DNA of 22,243 nucleotides, taken from positions 1-22,243 of the IMG/VR virus record IMGVR_UViG_3300009480_000080. The stretch is one strand, 5' to 3'. Position numbers and translations under genes: made by a program. Of the stretch, positions 11,863-18,742 are shown piece after piece (the first letter of the stretch is position 1; each line of letters opens with the position of its first letter). This DNA is from a virus. Below the pieces are notes generated by a model, which had not been told where the DNA came from, did no database searches, and saw nothing but the letters and a program-made list of their open reading frames with translations.

Positions 11863-13820
11863 CAGAAGAAGTAAAGATTAAAATTACAATTGTAGACACA
11901 GAAGCATTAAAACAACTTGATGCTCTTAATTCTAAACTTAGTTCTCTTAGTTCAATTGCTAAATCTAGCATAGGAAACACGGGTAATGGTCTGGACCAAT
12001 TAAGTAAAAAAGTTATTTCCGTTAATAAGCAGTATGATGAAGCAGGAAGTAATATTGAAAAAATCACCAGTACCTATAACGACGCTGGTGAAGAAATAAA
12101 AAGGGTAACAGAGCAAATTAAAAGTTCTGCTAAGACTACCGAAAGGTATGGTTCTGTAAATGATGTTTTTTTTGGAAACCTTAAAACACACCTAAAGAAT
12201 TGGTCTATTGGGCAGAAGCAAGCACAGGCAGATGCAAAAGAACTCGGGGCAGCTATAGAGAAACGTTATAAATCTATGTTTGGCAATTTAAATAAAGACC
12301 TAAGGGGATATATTAAAAATTGGTCTATCGAGCAGAATAAAGCAAAAGAGGATTCTAAAGAATTAGGTAAATCTATAGAGAAACGTTATAAATCTATGTT
12401 TGGTTCTATTCAAGGTAATCTTAAAACATATGATGATTTTATAAGGAAATCTGAAGAATTAGGATTTTCAAGTAATAAACTTGCAGATTATATGAAGGCC
12501 GAAAATCTAGCATTTGATAAGAATGGTCAAGTTATAACAACTGTAACTGGCGAGCACAGAAAATATGGAGATGTCCTTGCCAACATGACCAAGGATTCTA
12601 GAAGATTTAAGATGGAGTTCTTATCAATTTTATTTACTGGTATGGCCTTAGATAGAGTATTTGGTAGCCTGGTAAGAAAACAATTTGAACTTTTTGGAGT
12701 TACAGACCTACTTGGGGCTGCGTGGACCCTTGTCCTTTTACCAATTATGGAGTTAATCACGCCCATTATATACCAGGTTCTAGAAGCGTTTATGAATCTA
12801 CCAGATGGATTAAAACTAGCAATAGGGGGGTTTGTGTTATTGGCTGCTGCAATCGGGAAGATTTTAACAACGGTTGGAATTGCAGTTTTAGGATTTCAAG
12901 GACTTGCAAAGATTTTTCCAACATTAGCAACCTTCGGAACAAAGGCTGTTGGGGCAATATCAAAGGGTTTTTCCACATTAGCTACATTTATGGTTCCAAT
13001 AATCGCAATTGTTTGGGGTATAATCGATGTTATTAACGGTTGGGGAAAGTCTACTAAGGATGTTGTTGCAGGAGTCATTAAGATACTTGCAGGACTTGCA
13101 GGGATTGTTGCATTAATTTTGGGGGCTCCAGCATTGCTTGTAGCAGCCATAGTTACAGCAGTAGTTTTAACAGTTTACATAATCCAAAGCAAATGGACTG
13201 AGATAAAAGAATTCTTTATAAATACCACAAAAAAGATGGGGGAGGCCTTTAAAGAAATTTGGAATGGAATTAAGAACTTTTTTGTTGCTCTTTGGAATGG
13301 ATTAAAGGATTTTATTAGTAACTCTGTCAATGCTATAAGACAAAAGTTTGTAAATGGTTTCACCTCAATAAAAGAATTCTTTTCTAATATATGGGAACAA
13401 ATAAAAGAGATATTTAGAAAGTCTGCTGAATTCATAATGTCCCTTCCTGGAAAGATAATAGAGGCCTTTAAAGGATTAGGAAAAAAGATTAAAGACGCTG
13501 TAACAGACCTTCTACCAGATTGGATGCTTAAATTATTTAAAAAAGGGACAAGCTGGCTTAGAAATGGAAGTGAGGCAGATGTTTTAGGTAGCTTCCAAAC
13601 TGGTGGTATTATCCCAGAAACAGGACCTTACTTATTACATAAAGGTGAAGAAGTTGTTAGAAGAAGCGAGGTAGGAACAAATACAACAAACTTTAGTCCA
13701 TCAATTACAGTAAATGTAAATGGTGGGGGAAAGGTCTCTGGAGATGATATTGCTAGAAGGGTATCGGAACAATTAAATAGGGAGTGGTCTTATAAATTTC
13801 AGAGGATGACACAAAGATAA
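11859..13820 (+). CDS. tape measure protein
   Basis: 653 residues. N-terminal helical region with a duplicated 40-residue unit (113-192), then long hydrophobic helices at about 280-445 (e.g. LKLAIGGFVLLAAAIGKILT, GIVALILGAPALLVAAIVTA), then Trp/Phe-spaced amphipathic repeats (FKEIWNGIKNFFVALWNGLK) and the C-terminal GGIIPETGPYLLHKGEEVV motif common in tape measures. The protein sets tail length and probably reaches the host membrane on DNA entry. By the known rule of about 1.5 angstrom per residue the tail would be roughly 100 nm. It starts in an ATGA overlap with the upstream chaperone frame. Confidence 0.93.
   Translation: MTEEVKIKITIVDTEALKQLDALNSKLSSLSSIAKSSIGNTGNGLDQLSKKVISVNKQYDEAGSNIEKITSTYNDAGEEIKRVTEQIKSSAKTTERYGSVNDVFFGNLKTHLKNWSIGQKQAQADAKELGAAIEKRYKSMFGNLNKDLRGYIKNWSIEQNKAKEDSKELGKSIEKRYKSMFGSIQGNLKTYDDFIRKSEELGFSSNKLADYMKAENLAFDKNGQVITTVTGEHRKYGDVLANMTKDSRRFKMEFLSILFTGMALDRVFGSLVRKQFELFGVTDLLGAAWTLVLLPIMELITPIIYQVLEAFMNLPDGLKLAIGGFVLLAAAIGKILTTVGIAVLGFQGLAKIFPTLATFGTKAVGAISKGFSTLATFMVPIIAIVWGIIDVINGWGKSTKDVVAGVIKILAGLAGIVALILGAPALLVAAIVTAVVLTVYIIQSKWTEIKEFFINTTKKMGEAFKEIWNGIKNFFVALWNGLKDFISNSVNAIRQKFVNGFTSIKEFFSNIWEQIKEIFRKSAEFIMSLPGKIIEAFKGLGKKIKDAVTDLLPDWMLKLFKKGTSWLRNGSEADVLGSFQTGGIIPETGPYLLHKGEEVVRRSEVGTNTTNFSPSITVNVNGGGKVSGDDIARRVSEQLNREWSYKFQRMTQR
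12195..12434 (+). repeat. tandem 120-bp duplication in the tape measure gene
   Basis: Two adjacent 40-residue units (residues 113-152 and 153-192) share KNWSI, KELG and IEKRYKSMFG. At DNA level 31 bases are identical (12253-12283 and 12373-12403, exactly 120 bp apart). This is an in-frame internal duplication, so it lengthens the protein without breaking it. Confidence 0.85.
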
Positions 13821-13821
13821 A

Positions 13822-14334
13822 ATGGTAAGCACAATAACTATCTCAAAAGCAATTCCTTCTAGTAATTGGTATTCTGGAAATGGTAGCACAACATTAACTC
13901 TTTACGCAGAAGAAATTACAGTAAACACAAAAAGAAGCCTTATTAAGATTCCAATTCCTCAATCATCAAATACACAAGATAATTCTGGTTCTGATACTGG
14001 AAGAAATTATGTTAAAGATTTAAAACGTGTAGAGGATACTATAAAAATTCGTGGATGGATTCCAGATACAACAGATTCAAGTGCTTGGACTAAGGCCTGG
14101 AAACTAAGGGCTATGTGTGCTGGGGGGAGTGTTGGAGGAGATAAAGGGGCAGTTACTTTAGTTATGGATAATATTACTTGCGGAACAAATACACAACAAG
14201 CATTCTTAGAAGAATTCACATTTATAGCTAAACGTGAAGGTACTGCAGATTCTTTAGATACTACTGGAAGCAACGCCAAGGGCATAGCAAGAGTCGAGTT
14301 TGACTCCGCATTCTACCTTGGAGATGCTAGATGA
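13822..14334 (+). CDS. distal tail protein (putative)
   Basis: 170 residues, mostly beta-strand by appearance: STTLTLYAEEITVNTKRSLI, then VEDTIKIRGWIPDTTDSSAW, KLRAMCAGG, GAVTLVMDNITCG, EEFTFIAKREGT and ARVEFDSAFYLG. Position between tape measure and hub is that of the distal tail (Dit) protein, which links tube to hub. The layout of a strand-rich fold with an early loop and a central short helix is compatible. There is no motif that proves the family, so the name rests mainly on gene order. It begins one base after the tape measure stop and ends in an ATGAG overlap with the hub gene. Confidence 0.6.
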   Translation: MVSTITISKAIPSSNWYSGNGSTTLTLYAEEITVNTKRSLIKIPIPQSSNTQDNSGSDTGRNYVKDLKRVEDTIKIRGWIPDTTDSSAWTKAWKLRAMCAGGSVGGDKGAVTLVMDNITCGTNTQQAFLEEFTFIAKREGTADSLDTTGSNAKGIARVEFDSAFYLGDAR

Positions 14335-17210
14335 GTTTAATTAGACATTATAAGCTTAATGATTCTGCTGGAGATTACATTGTAGTTGATAGTTCTATTT
14401 CTCAAAGTAATGGGACTGCTACAAGTACTTCTGCAGCAATGTCTGTTGAGGGTAAGATAAATAAAGCATTTGGTTTCCCAGGTACTTCAGTAATTGACCT
14501 AGGAAATCCTGCAGATTTAGATTTTGGAACGGGGAGTTTTTCTATTGCGTTATGGTCTAATGCCTTGGAAATAAGCCCCAATGCATCCTCTTTTGGTGAA
14601 TTAGAACCAGTACCACCATATGAAGGAGAATGGTTTGGTACAGTTAGGTATAGTGAAGTTTATGGTCCGAAGTATAATTTAGAAATTGGATTAATGGGCA
14701 CGGATGGAACCTGGACAGACCTTATAGGTCCACTTATTGATGGAACTAAGGGAACATGGCATCATTTTGCATTTGTTAAAGAGGGTACTTCTGGGAAATT
14801 TTATGGTGATGGTTTGCTTCTAAGCACTGGGGCCTTTCCAGCAGAATTGACCTCATCTACTGGAGGAATTAATATTGGTTCCGTAAATGCATTGGGGGGG
14901 GTAAACTTTCATGCAGATGGTCTAACAGATGATTTTAGAATATATAACCATGCACTTTCTTCAGAAGAGGTATCTCAGATTTATAATAACGGCGAAGGAA
15001 CAGAGGCAGGCGTAGGTGGTGGGTCAAATAATTCATTTTATGTAAAAGATTTAAGTGGGACCTGGAGACTATTTAGCCATTATGACTCTTTTAACATAAA
15101 GAAAAGACAAAACCAACCAAGTGAGTTTGAAGTAGTTATCTATGATATTCAAGATGCAGAGAAGGCTTACTTTAAGGAACAAGCAGAAGTCTTATTCTTT
15201 GCTAATGAGAAGATGATTCTAAAGGGAAGAATTCAAGCAATTGAGTATGGTTCTGAATTCAGAGTTATTGCAAGAGGATTTGGAATGGAATCAGTTTTAA
15301 TGGATAAAGAGTTCATAAAATCTGGAGATAAACGTGTTCAATATACAAATGAATCTGCTCAAACAATGGTTCAAGAGATTTTGAGTGAGAATGCAGATGG
15401 AAGTTCTCCTTGGACTATGACTCCAGATACTGGCGGGATTTTTAATTCAGATTATGGAGACATAAGTATGAGGTTTGAATATGCAAACAAGTTGAATTGC
15501 CTTGGAAGTGTAGCAAACGCAATAGACTATGAGTGGTGGGTTGACCAAACAAATTCAGATGATTATGATGAAGATTATTTTAATATGTCCGCATCAAGAG
15601 GAGGGACTAGTAGTGAACAGACATTTAGAATATCGGGAGTTAGTGAAAATGCTGTAAGAACTGCAAGAGAAAAAGATATAACAAACATGGCTAATTATGT
15701 AAGCGTCCTAGGATATGGAGATGGGATTAATCAGCTTAGTACAACTACATATGTTGCGAGTACACAAAGTAGTACTTTAAGTGTGGATGTTACAACTTCA
15801 GCAGGAACTAGTATAAGTCTTGTTGATGCTAGTGGTTTTGATGCAACAGGAAGTGCAAGAATGGCAGAAGAAGTTTTTACATATGCTGGAATTAACTCAA
15901 ATACCCTAACTGGTTGCGCTCGTGGTGCTTTGTCTACAACACCTGCAACACATAAAAAAGGGGTTTATGTTGAACAATACTTTACAGATACAAGTCCACA
16001 ATCTGGAAGTTCAATAAGTACCTATGGAAAAATGGAAAGCACTCAAGTTGATAGAACACTTTTAGACAGAGAAACTGCAGAGGTAATAGCTAGTAGATTC
16101 CTAATAGACCATAAAGACCCAATAGAAAGAATAACAATTACACCAGATGAACCAAGCACAGATGTTGCTAACTTAGAGATAGGAGATTTAGTTACGGTTA
16201 TAGACGACGAGGCTGGAATAAATGATTCTTATAGAATTGTAGGAATTGAATACAATGATGAGTATGGATATTTGACAATGAATATTGAGGTTGCAAATGT
16301 CACCTTACAATTCATTGAACAAATGCAGAAAGAAAAAGAAGCACAACAGAATTTACAGAAATATATGCAGGGTGCTACAAATATTTATGCTATAAATGAG
16401 GCAGAGAATTGTGATGCAACACATGACTTAAATATGCGGTTCTATCTCCCAGAGGATGCTGTTTCAGTTAATCAAGTTAAATTGAATTTTAAATTAAAGG
16501 ATTTCAGAGCCTATAATGGAACGGGTGCAACAACAGACAATGATGCAATAACTGCAATAGCTGGTACTGGAACATTTAACAGTGGGGCTACAATTTCCTC
16601 AAATACCTGGACTACTATTGCACAGATAACTACTGCAAATACGGACTGTGAAGGTGTTTTTTTGAATGGTGCAATGCAATTTGTTTCTATGGCCACAAGT
16701 ACAGATAATGGTTCTGGTTCATTTAGATGGAGAATTTATGACGGGACAAGCTATTACCCCAATAGTTCTGGTTATGATATGATTGCTGGAGGATACCTAT
16801 GGAATGATTCTCCTATGCTTAGTGGAACTATTGCACATTATATCCCAGGCAATAATAAAAACAAAACCTATTATTTACAAGTTCAATGGGATGGATGGTC
16901 TAGCGATATTGACTGGACAGTTAATGGGAGCCTAAGTTATAACACTTTCTCTAAACATACTCACGATTTGGATTTTGGAATCTATGAAGAAAATTTAACT
17001 AGCCCAAGTGTAGATGTTTCTGTTGGAGTCGAAGGTAGTGAGGTTGCCGTTGGTACATATACTAATGACCAAGAGGATTTGGATATAACAGAACAAGTCC
17101 TAGCAGTAGGTCCTGGAAACTGGGTGAACATTAAATTCGAAGCAAATAAACGTATGAGGATTGAAGCAGATGCCTATGTAAAGATTTTTATAGAGAGCAC
17201 TACTAATTAA
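14331..17210 (+). CDS. tail hub protein with N-terminal LamG domain
   Basis: 959 residues, multidomain. Residues 1-222 are a LamG/concanavalin-like sugar-binding domain (YKLNDSAGDYIVVDSS, GTGSFSIALWSN, GTWHHFAFVKEG, LTDDFRIYNHALSSEEVSQI). Residues 233-465 and 551-660 form a hub core (SHYDSFNIKKRQNQPSEFEV, AEVLFFANEKMILKGRIQAI, ETAEVIASRFLIDH, LEIGDLVTVIDDEAGINDSY). A small beta domain at 485-550 (TSISLVDASGFDATGSARMA, TLTGCARGALSTTPATH) interrupts the core. After a helix at 660-690, residues 695-959 form a further beta-rich region with HTHDLDFGIYEE. The hub closes the tail tip and starts infection. A G8 tract lies in the LamG part. Confidence 0.85.
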   Translation: MSLIRHYKLNDSAGDYIVVDSSISQSNGTATSTSAAMSVEGKINKAFGFPGTSVIDLGNPADLDFGTGSFSIALWSNALEISPNASSFGELEPVPPYEGEWFGTVRYSEVYGPKYNLEIGLMGTDGTWTDLIGPLIDGTKGTWHHFAFVKEGTSGKFYGDGLLLSTGAFPAELTSSTGGINIGSVNALGGVNFHADGLTDDFRIYNHALSSEEVSQIYNNGEGTEAGVGGGSNNSFYVKDLSGTWRLFSHYDSFNIKKRQNQPSEFEVVIYDIQDAEKAYFKEQAEVLFFANEKMILKGRIQAIEYGSEFRVIARGFGMESVLMDKEFIKSGDKRVQYTNESAQTMVQEILSENADGSSPWTMTPDTGGIFNSDYGDISMRFEYANKLNCLGSVANAIDYEWWVDQTNSDDYDEDYFNMSASRGGTSSEQTFRISGVSENAVRTAREKDITNMANYVSVLGYGDGINQLSTTTYVASTQSSTLSVDVTTSAGTSISLVDASGFDATGSARMAEEVFTYAGINSNTLTGCARGALSTTPATHKKGVYVEQYFTDTSPQSGSSISTYGKMESTQVDRTLLDRETAEVIASRFLIDHKDPIERITITPDEPSTDVANLEIGDLVTVIDDEAGINDSYRIVGIEYNDEYGYLTMNIEVANVTLQFIEQMQKEKEAQQNLQKYMQGATNIYAINEAENCDATHDLNMRFYLPEDAVSVNQVKLNFKLKDFRAYNGTGATTDNDAITAIAGTGTFNSGATISSNTWTTIAQITTANTDCEGVFLNGAMQFVSMATSTDNGSGSFRWRIYDGTSYYPNSSGYDMIAGGYLWNDSPMLSGTIAHYIPGNNKNKTYYLQVQWDGWSSDIDWTVNGSLSYNTFSKHTHDLDFGIYEENLTSPSVDVSVGVEGSEVAVGTYTNDQEDLDITEQVLAVGPGNWVNIKFEANKRMRIEADAYVKIFIESTTN
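14894..14901 (+). repeat. G8 homopolymer in LamG domain
   Basis: Eight consecutive G encoding the end of Leu plus Gly-Gly-Val near residues 188-191 of the hub protein. Same length and same Gly-Gly-Val coding as the tract at 9562-9569. Confidence 0.6.
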
Positions 17211-17213
17211 AAG

Positions 17214-17849
17214 ATGGTAAACATAACGGAAGATATAGACTTTGGAACAAATAATCTTAGTGGAGATGGGGGCTCTATAGATGTAGATTCAGATATAGAC
17301 TTTGTTGGAAACCAAGACATTTTAGATGTTGACGATATTTATGGTACAACTGGGAATATAGATTTTAATAACACCGAGGGATTAATTTTAGATGGAACTG
17401 TTGACGGAGATGATGGAACCTACATTGTTGGAAAATTAACTGTAGAGGGGAGTACAGACCCACCATGCGTTTTATTTGATTGCAAAACTAGGAAGGAAAT
17501 AATTGATTTAGCAAACGACTACCATCCACCAAGTAAGCAAGATGGGGCTGCAATGTTTTTCAATAAAGAGACAAAATTAATGGAGGTATATATTCAATCA
17601 GAAGGAAAATTTTACGATTTAAATGGAAACCTTTTAGAAACAGTTGCTGTTAAGAAAAGAAATGACACAGAAAAAATTTACTTATTTAACAGAAAGACTG
17701 GAGAAATAGAAGAAAGACAGAAATTAAAAAAGAAGAAACAGGATGTTTGGAAGATTAAAAGGGGATTAAAGTTTAATAAAAAAACTGGAGAGTTCGTAGA
17801 TAAGGAAGGTAAGAAAATAAATAAAGAAGAGGCTATAGATAAAAAATGA
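17214..17849 (+). CDS. small tail fibre-like protein
   Basis: 211 residues. The N-terminal 85 residues are Asp/Gly/Asn-rich with repeated DIDF-type strands (ITEDIDFGTNN, DSDIDFVGNQD, TGNIDFNNTEG), as in fibre shafts. Residues 86-140 (CVLFDCKTRKEIIDLANDYH, QDGAAMFFNKETKLMEVYIQ) look like a small head domain. The last 65 residues are strongly basic (RQKLKKKKQDVWKIKRGLKF). It follows the hub by three bases with no clear Shine-Dalgarno, so coupling is likely. Probably part of the tail tip or a fibre base; receptor unknown. Confidence 0.65.
   Translation: MVNITEDIDFGTNNLSGDGGSIDVDSDIDFVGNQDILDVDDIYGTTGNIDFNNTEGLILDGTVDGDDGTYIVGKLTVEGSTDPPCVLFDCKTRKEIIDLANDYHPPSKQDGAAMFFNKETKLMEVYIQSEGKFYDLNGNLLETVAVKKRNDTEKIYLFNRKTGEIEERQKLKKKKQDVWKIKRGLKFNKKTGEFVDKEGKKINKEEAIDKK
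17231..17304 (+). repeat. 60-bp spaced repeat in fibre shaft
   Basis: AGATATAGACTTTG occurs at 17231-17244 and 17291-17304, exactly 60 bp (20 residues) apart and in the same frame, encoding the repeated DIDF strand. This fits a repeat-built fibre shaft. Confidence 0.6.
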
Positions 17850-18061
17850 AAACAGGATGTCCATTCGGTAGAGAAAATCGTATTATGATTCAAGATTTAA
17901 AAGAAAACGTAGGAGAAATAAAGGACATCCTTAAAGCCGTTGATTCAAAGATTACAGATTTATTCAATCATCAATCTAGTAGGTTGCCACCATGGACTGC
18001 TTTTTGGATTACTTTCTTAGCATCTATTGCGGTTGGCTCTGCTGTTGCTTTAATTAAATAG
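17846..18061 (+). CDS. small membrane protein, XhlA/holin-accessory-like
   Basis: 71 residues starting in an ATGA overlap. An N-terminal coiled-coil stretch (IQDLKENVGEIKDILKAVDS) is followed by one C-terminal membrane segment (WTAFWITFLASIAVGSAVAL) and a short IK tail. This is the layout of XhlA-type hemolysin/holin accessory proteins of phage lysis modules. A second small membrane protein follows directly, so a two-component lysis or membrane function is reasonable. There is a CPFG sequence near the N terminus. No endolysin gene is in this window, so lysis is not proven. Confidence 0.62.
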   Translation: MKTGCPFGRENRIMIQDLKENVGEIKDILKAVDSKITDLFNHQSSRLPPWTAFWITFLASIAVGSAVALIK

Positions 18062-18070
18062 GAGGAAAAG

Positions 18071-18262
18071 ATGAAAAATACATATAGTCTGTTGGTAGGG
18101 TTAAAGAAGACCCTTAAGAATATGTTAATCATTTGGGCTCCTGCAATTTTAGCTTCTATGGCTGCATTAGCAAATAATGCTCCAGAAGAGTATGCTGGAA
18201 TAGCTGGGATTCTTGCATCGGGTGTAGCATATCTTATTAAAAACTATTTAGAGAATAAATAG
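18071..18262 (+). CDS. holin-like small membrane protein
   Basis: 63 residues with AGGAGG (18060-18065) ahead of the ATG. A basic N terminus (GLKKTLKN) precedes a membrane segment (MLIIWAPAILASMAALA), a short acidic loop (NNAPEEYAG), a second membrane segment (IAGILASGVAYLI) and a charged end. Two membrane spans, tiny size and position after the tail tip genes are typical of holins, which permeabilise the cytoplasmic membrane at the end of infection. In an archaeal host the lysis mechanism is less certain. It is the last gene before the next promoter. Confidence 0.65.
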   Translation: MKNTYSLLVGLKKTLKNMLIIWAPAILASMAALANNAPEEYAGIAGILASGVAYLIKNYLENK

Positions 18263-18263
18263 T

Positions 18264-18293
18264 TTTATATAAATAAAACACAAAGTATATAAG
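18264..18293 (+). promoter_or_regulatory. promoter of fibre module, with palindrome copy 4
   Basis: TTTATATAAA at 18264-18273 is followed 21 bp on (centre to centre) by TATATAAG at 18286-18293. Transcription would start near 18315-18320, next to the GTG start at 18320. The layout matches the portal and protease promoters. Confidence 0.58.
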
Positions 18294-18312
18294 TAGAGAT
18301 TTCCTTAGTTTG

Positions 18313-18339
18313 GTGTGCTGTGAGGGCCGCCTCCGACAC
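18313..18339 (+). other. GC-rich stem-loop at the start of the fibre transcript
   Basis: GAGG-GCCG-CCTC (18322-18333) forms a GC-rich hairpin, enclosed by a possible outer pair GTGT (18313-18316) with ACAC (18336-18339). It is a conspicuous GC island in AT-rich surroundings, lying exactly where transcript start and start codon are expected. Confidence 0.45.
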
Positions 18340-18742
18340 GTTAAACATTCGAATAAAAATGGTCCTAAGAGAAGCTAAAGGAGATAGAGAATATGATAAG
18401 TTCACTACTGGAAGTTCTGGTGAAACAGCAGTTAGAACCGTATTAGATTCTGCAATAAGTGTTGAATTAACTAGTTCTGATATTCAAATAGGGGCTGTTG
18501 AGATTAAAGACGCTACTAGCTCTGATAGGGCCGTAGTAAGTTCAGATGGAGCCATTAAGGTGTTTGACCACATAGCAAATAGCTTAGTTCCAAACGAATA
18601 CGACTATATAGGCTTACTTTATTCTGGTTCAAACCTTACACAGGCTACATATAAATCTGGAGGCGTTGGTGGAACCACAGTTTCTACATTAGAGTTAGCC
18701 TATGATACTTCTGGAAACATTACCTCTGTTACTAAAGTATGA
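18320..18742 (+). CDS. tail fibre-associated structural protein
   Basis: 140 residues if the GTG at 18320 is used. An in-frame ATG at 18359 (residue 14) is an alternative, but SDTLNIRIK ahead of it looks like genuine protein and the upstream promoter suits a leaderless GTG start. The N-terminal [15 protein letters not shown] strand is reminiscent of phage tail proteins that precede fibres. The middle and C-terminal parts are beta-rich ([56 protein letters not shown]). It ends in an ATGA overlap with the fibre gene. Probably a fibre connector or short fibre; family not recognised. Confidence 0.68.
   Translation: MRAASDTLNIRIKMVLREAKGDREYDKFTTGSSGETAVRTVLDSAISVELTSSDIQIGAVEIKDATSSDRAVVSSDGAIKVFDHIANSLVPNEYDYIGLLYSGSNLTQATYKSGGVGGTTVSTLELAYDTSGNITSVTKV

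Noticed and set aside
12722-13036. 104-residue plus-strand ORF inside the tape measure gene
   Set aside because: Another frame of the hydrophobic tape measure region, cysteine-rich and without ribosome-binding site or recognisable pattern; treated as a shadow.
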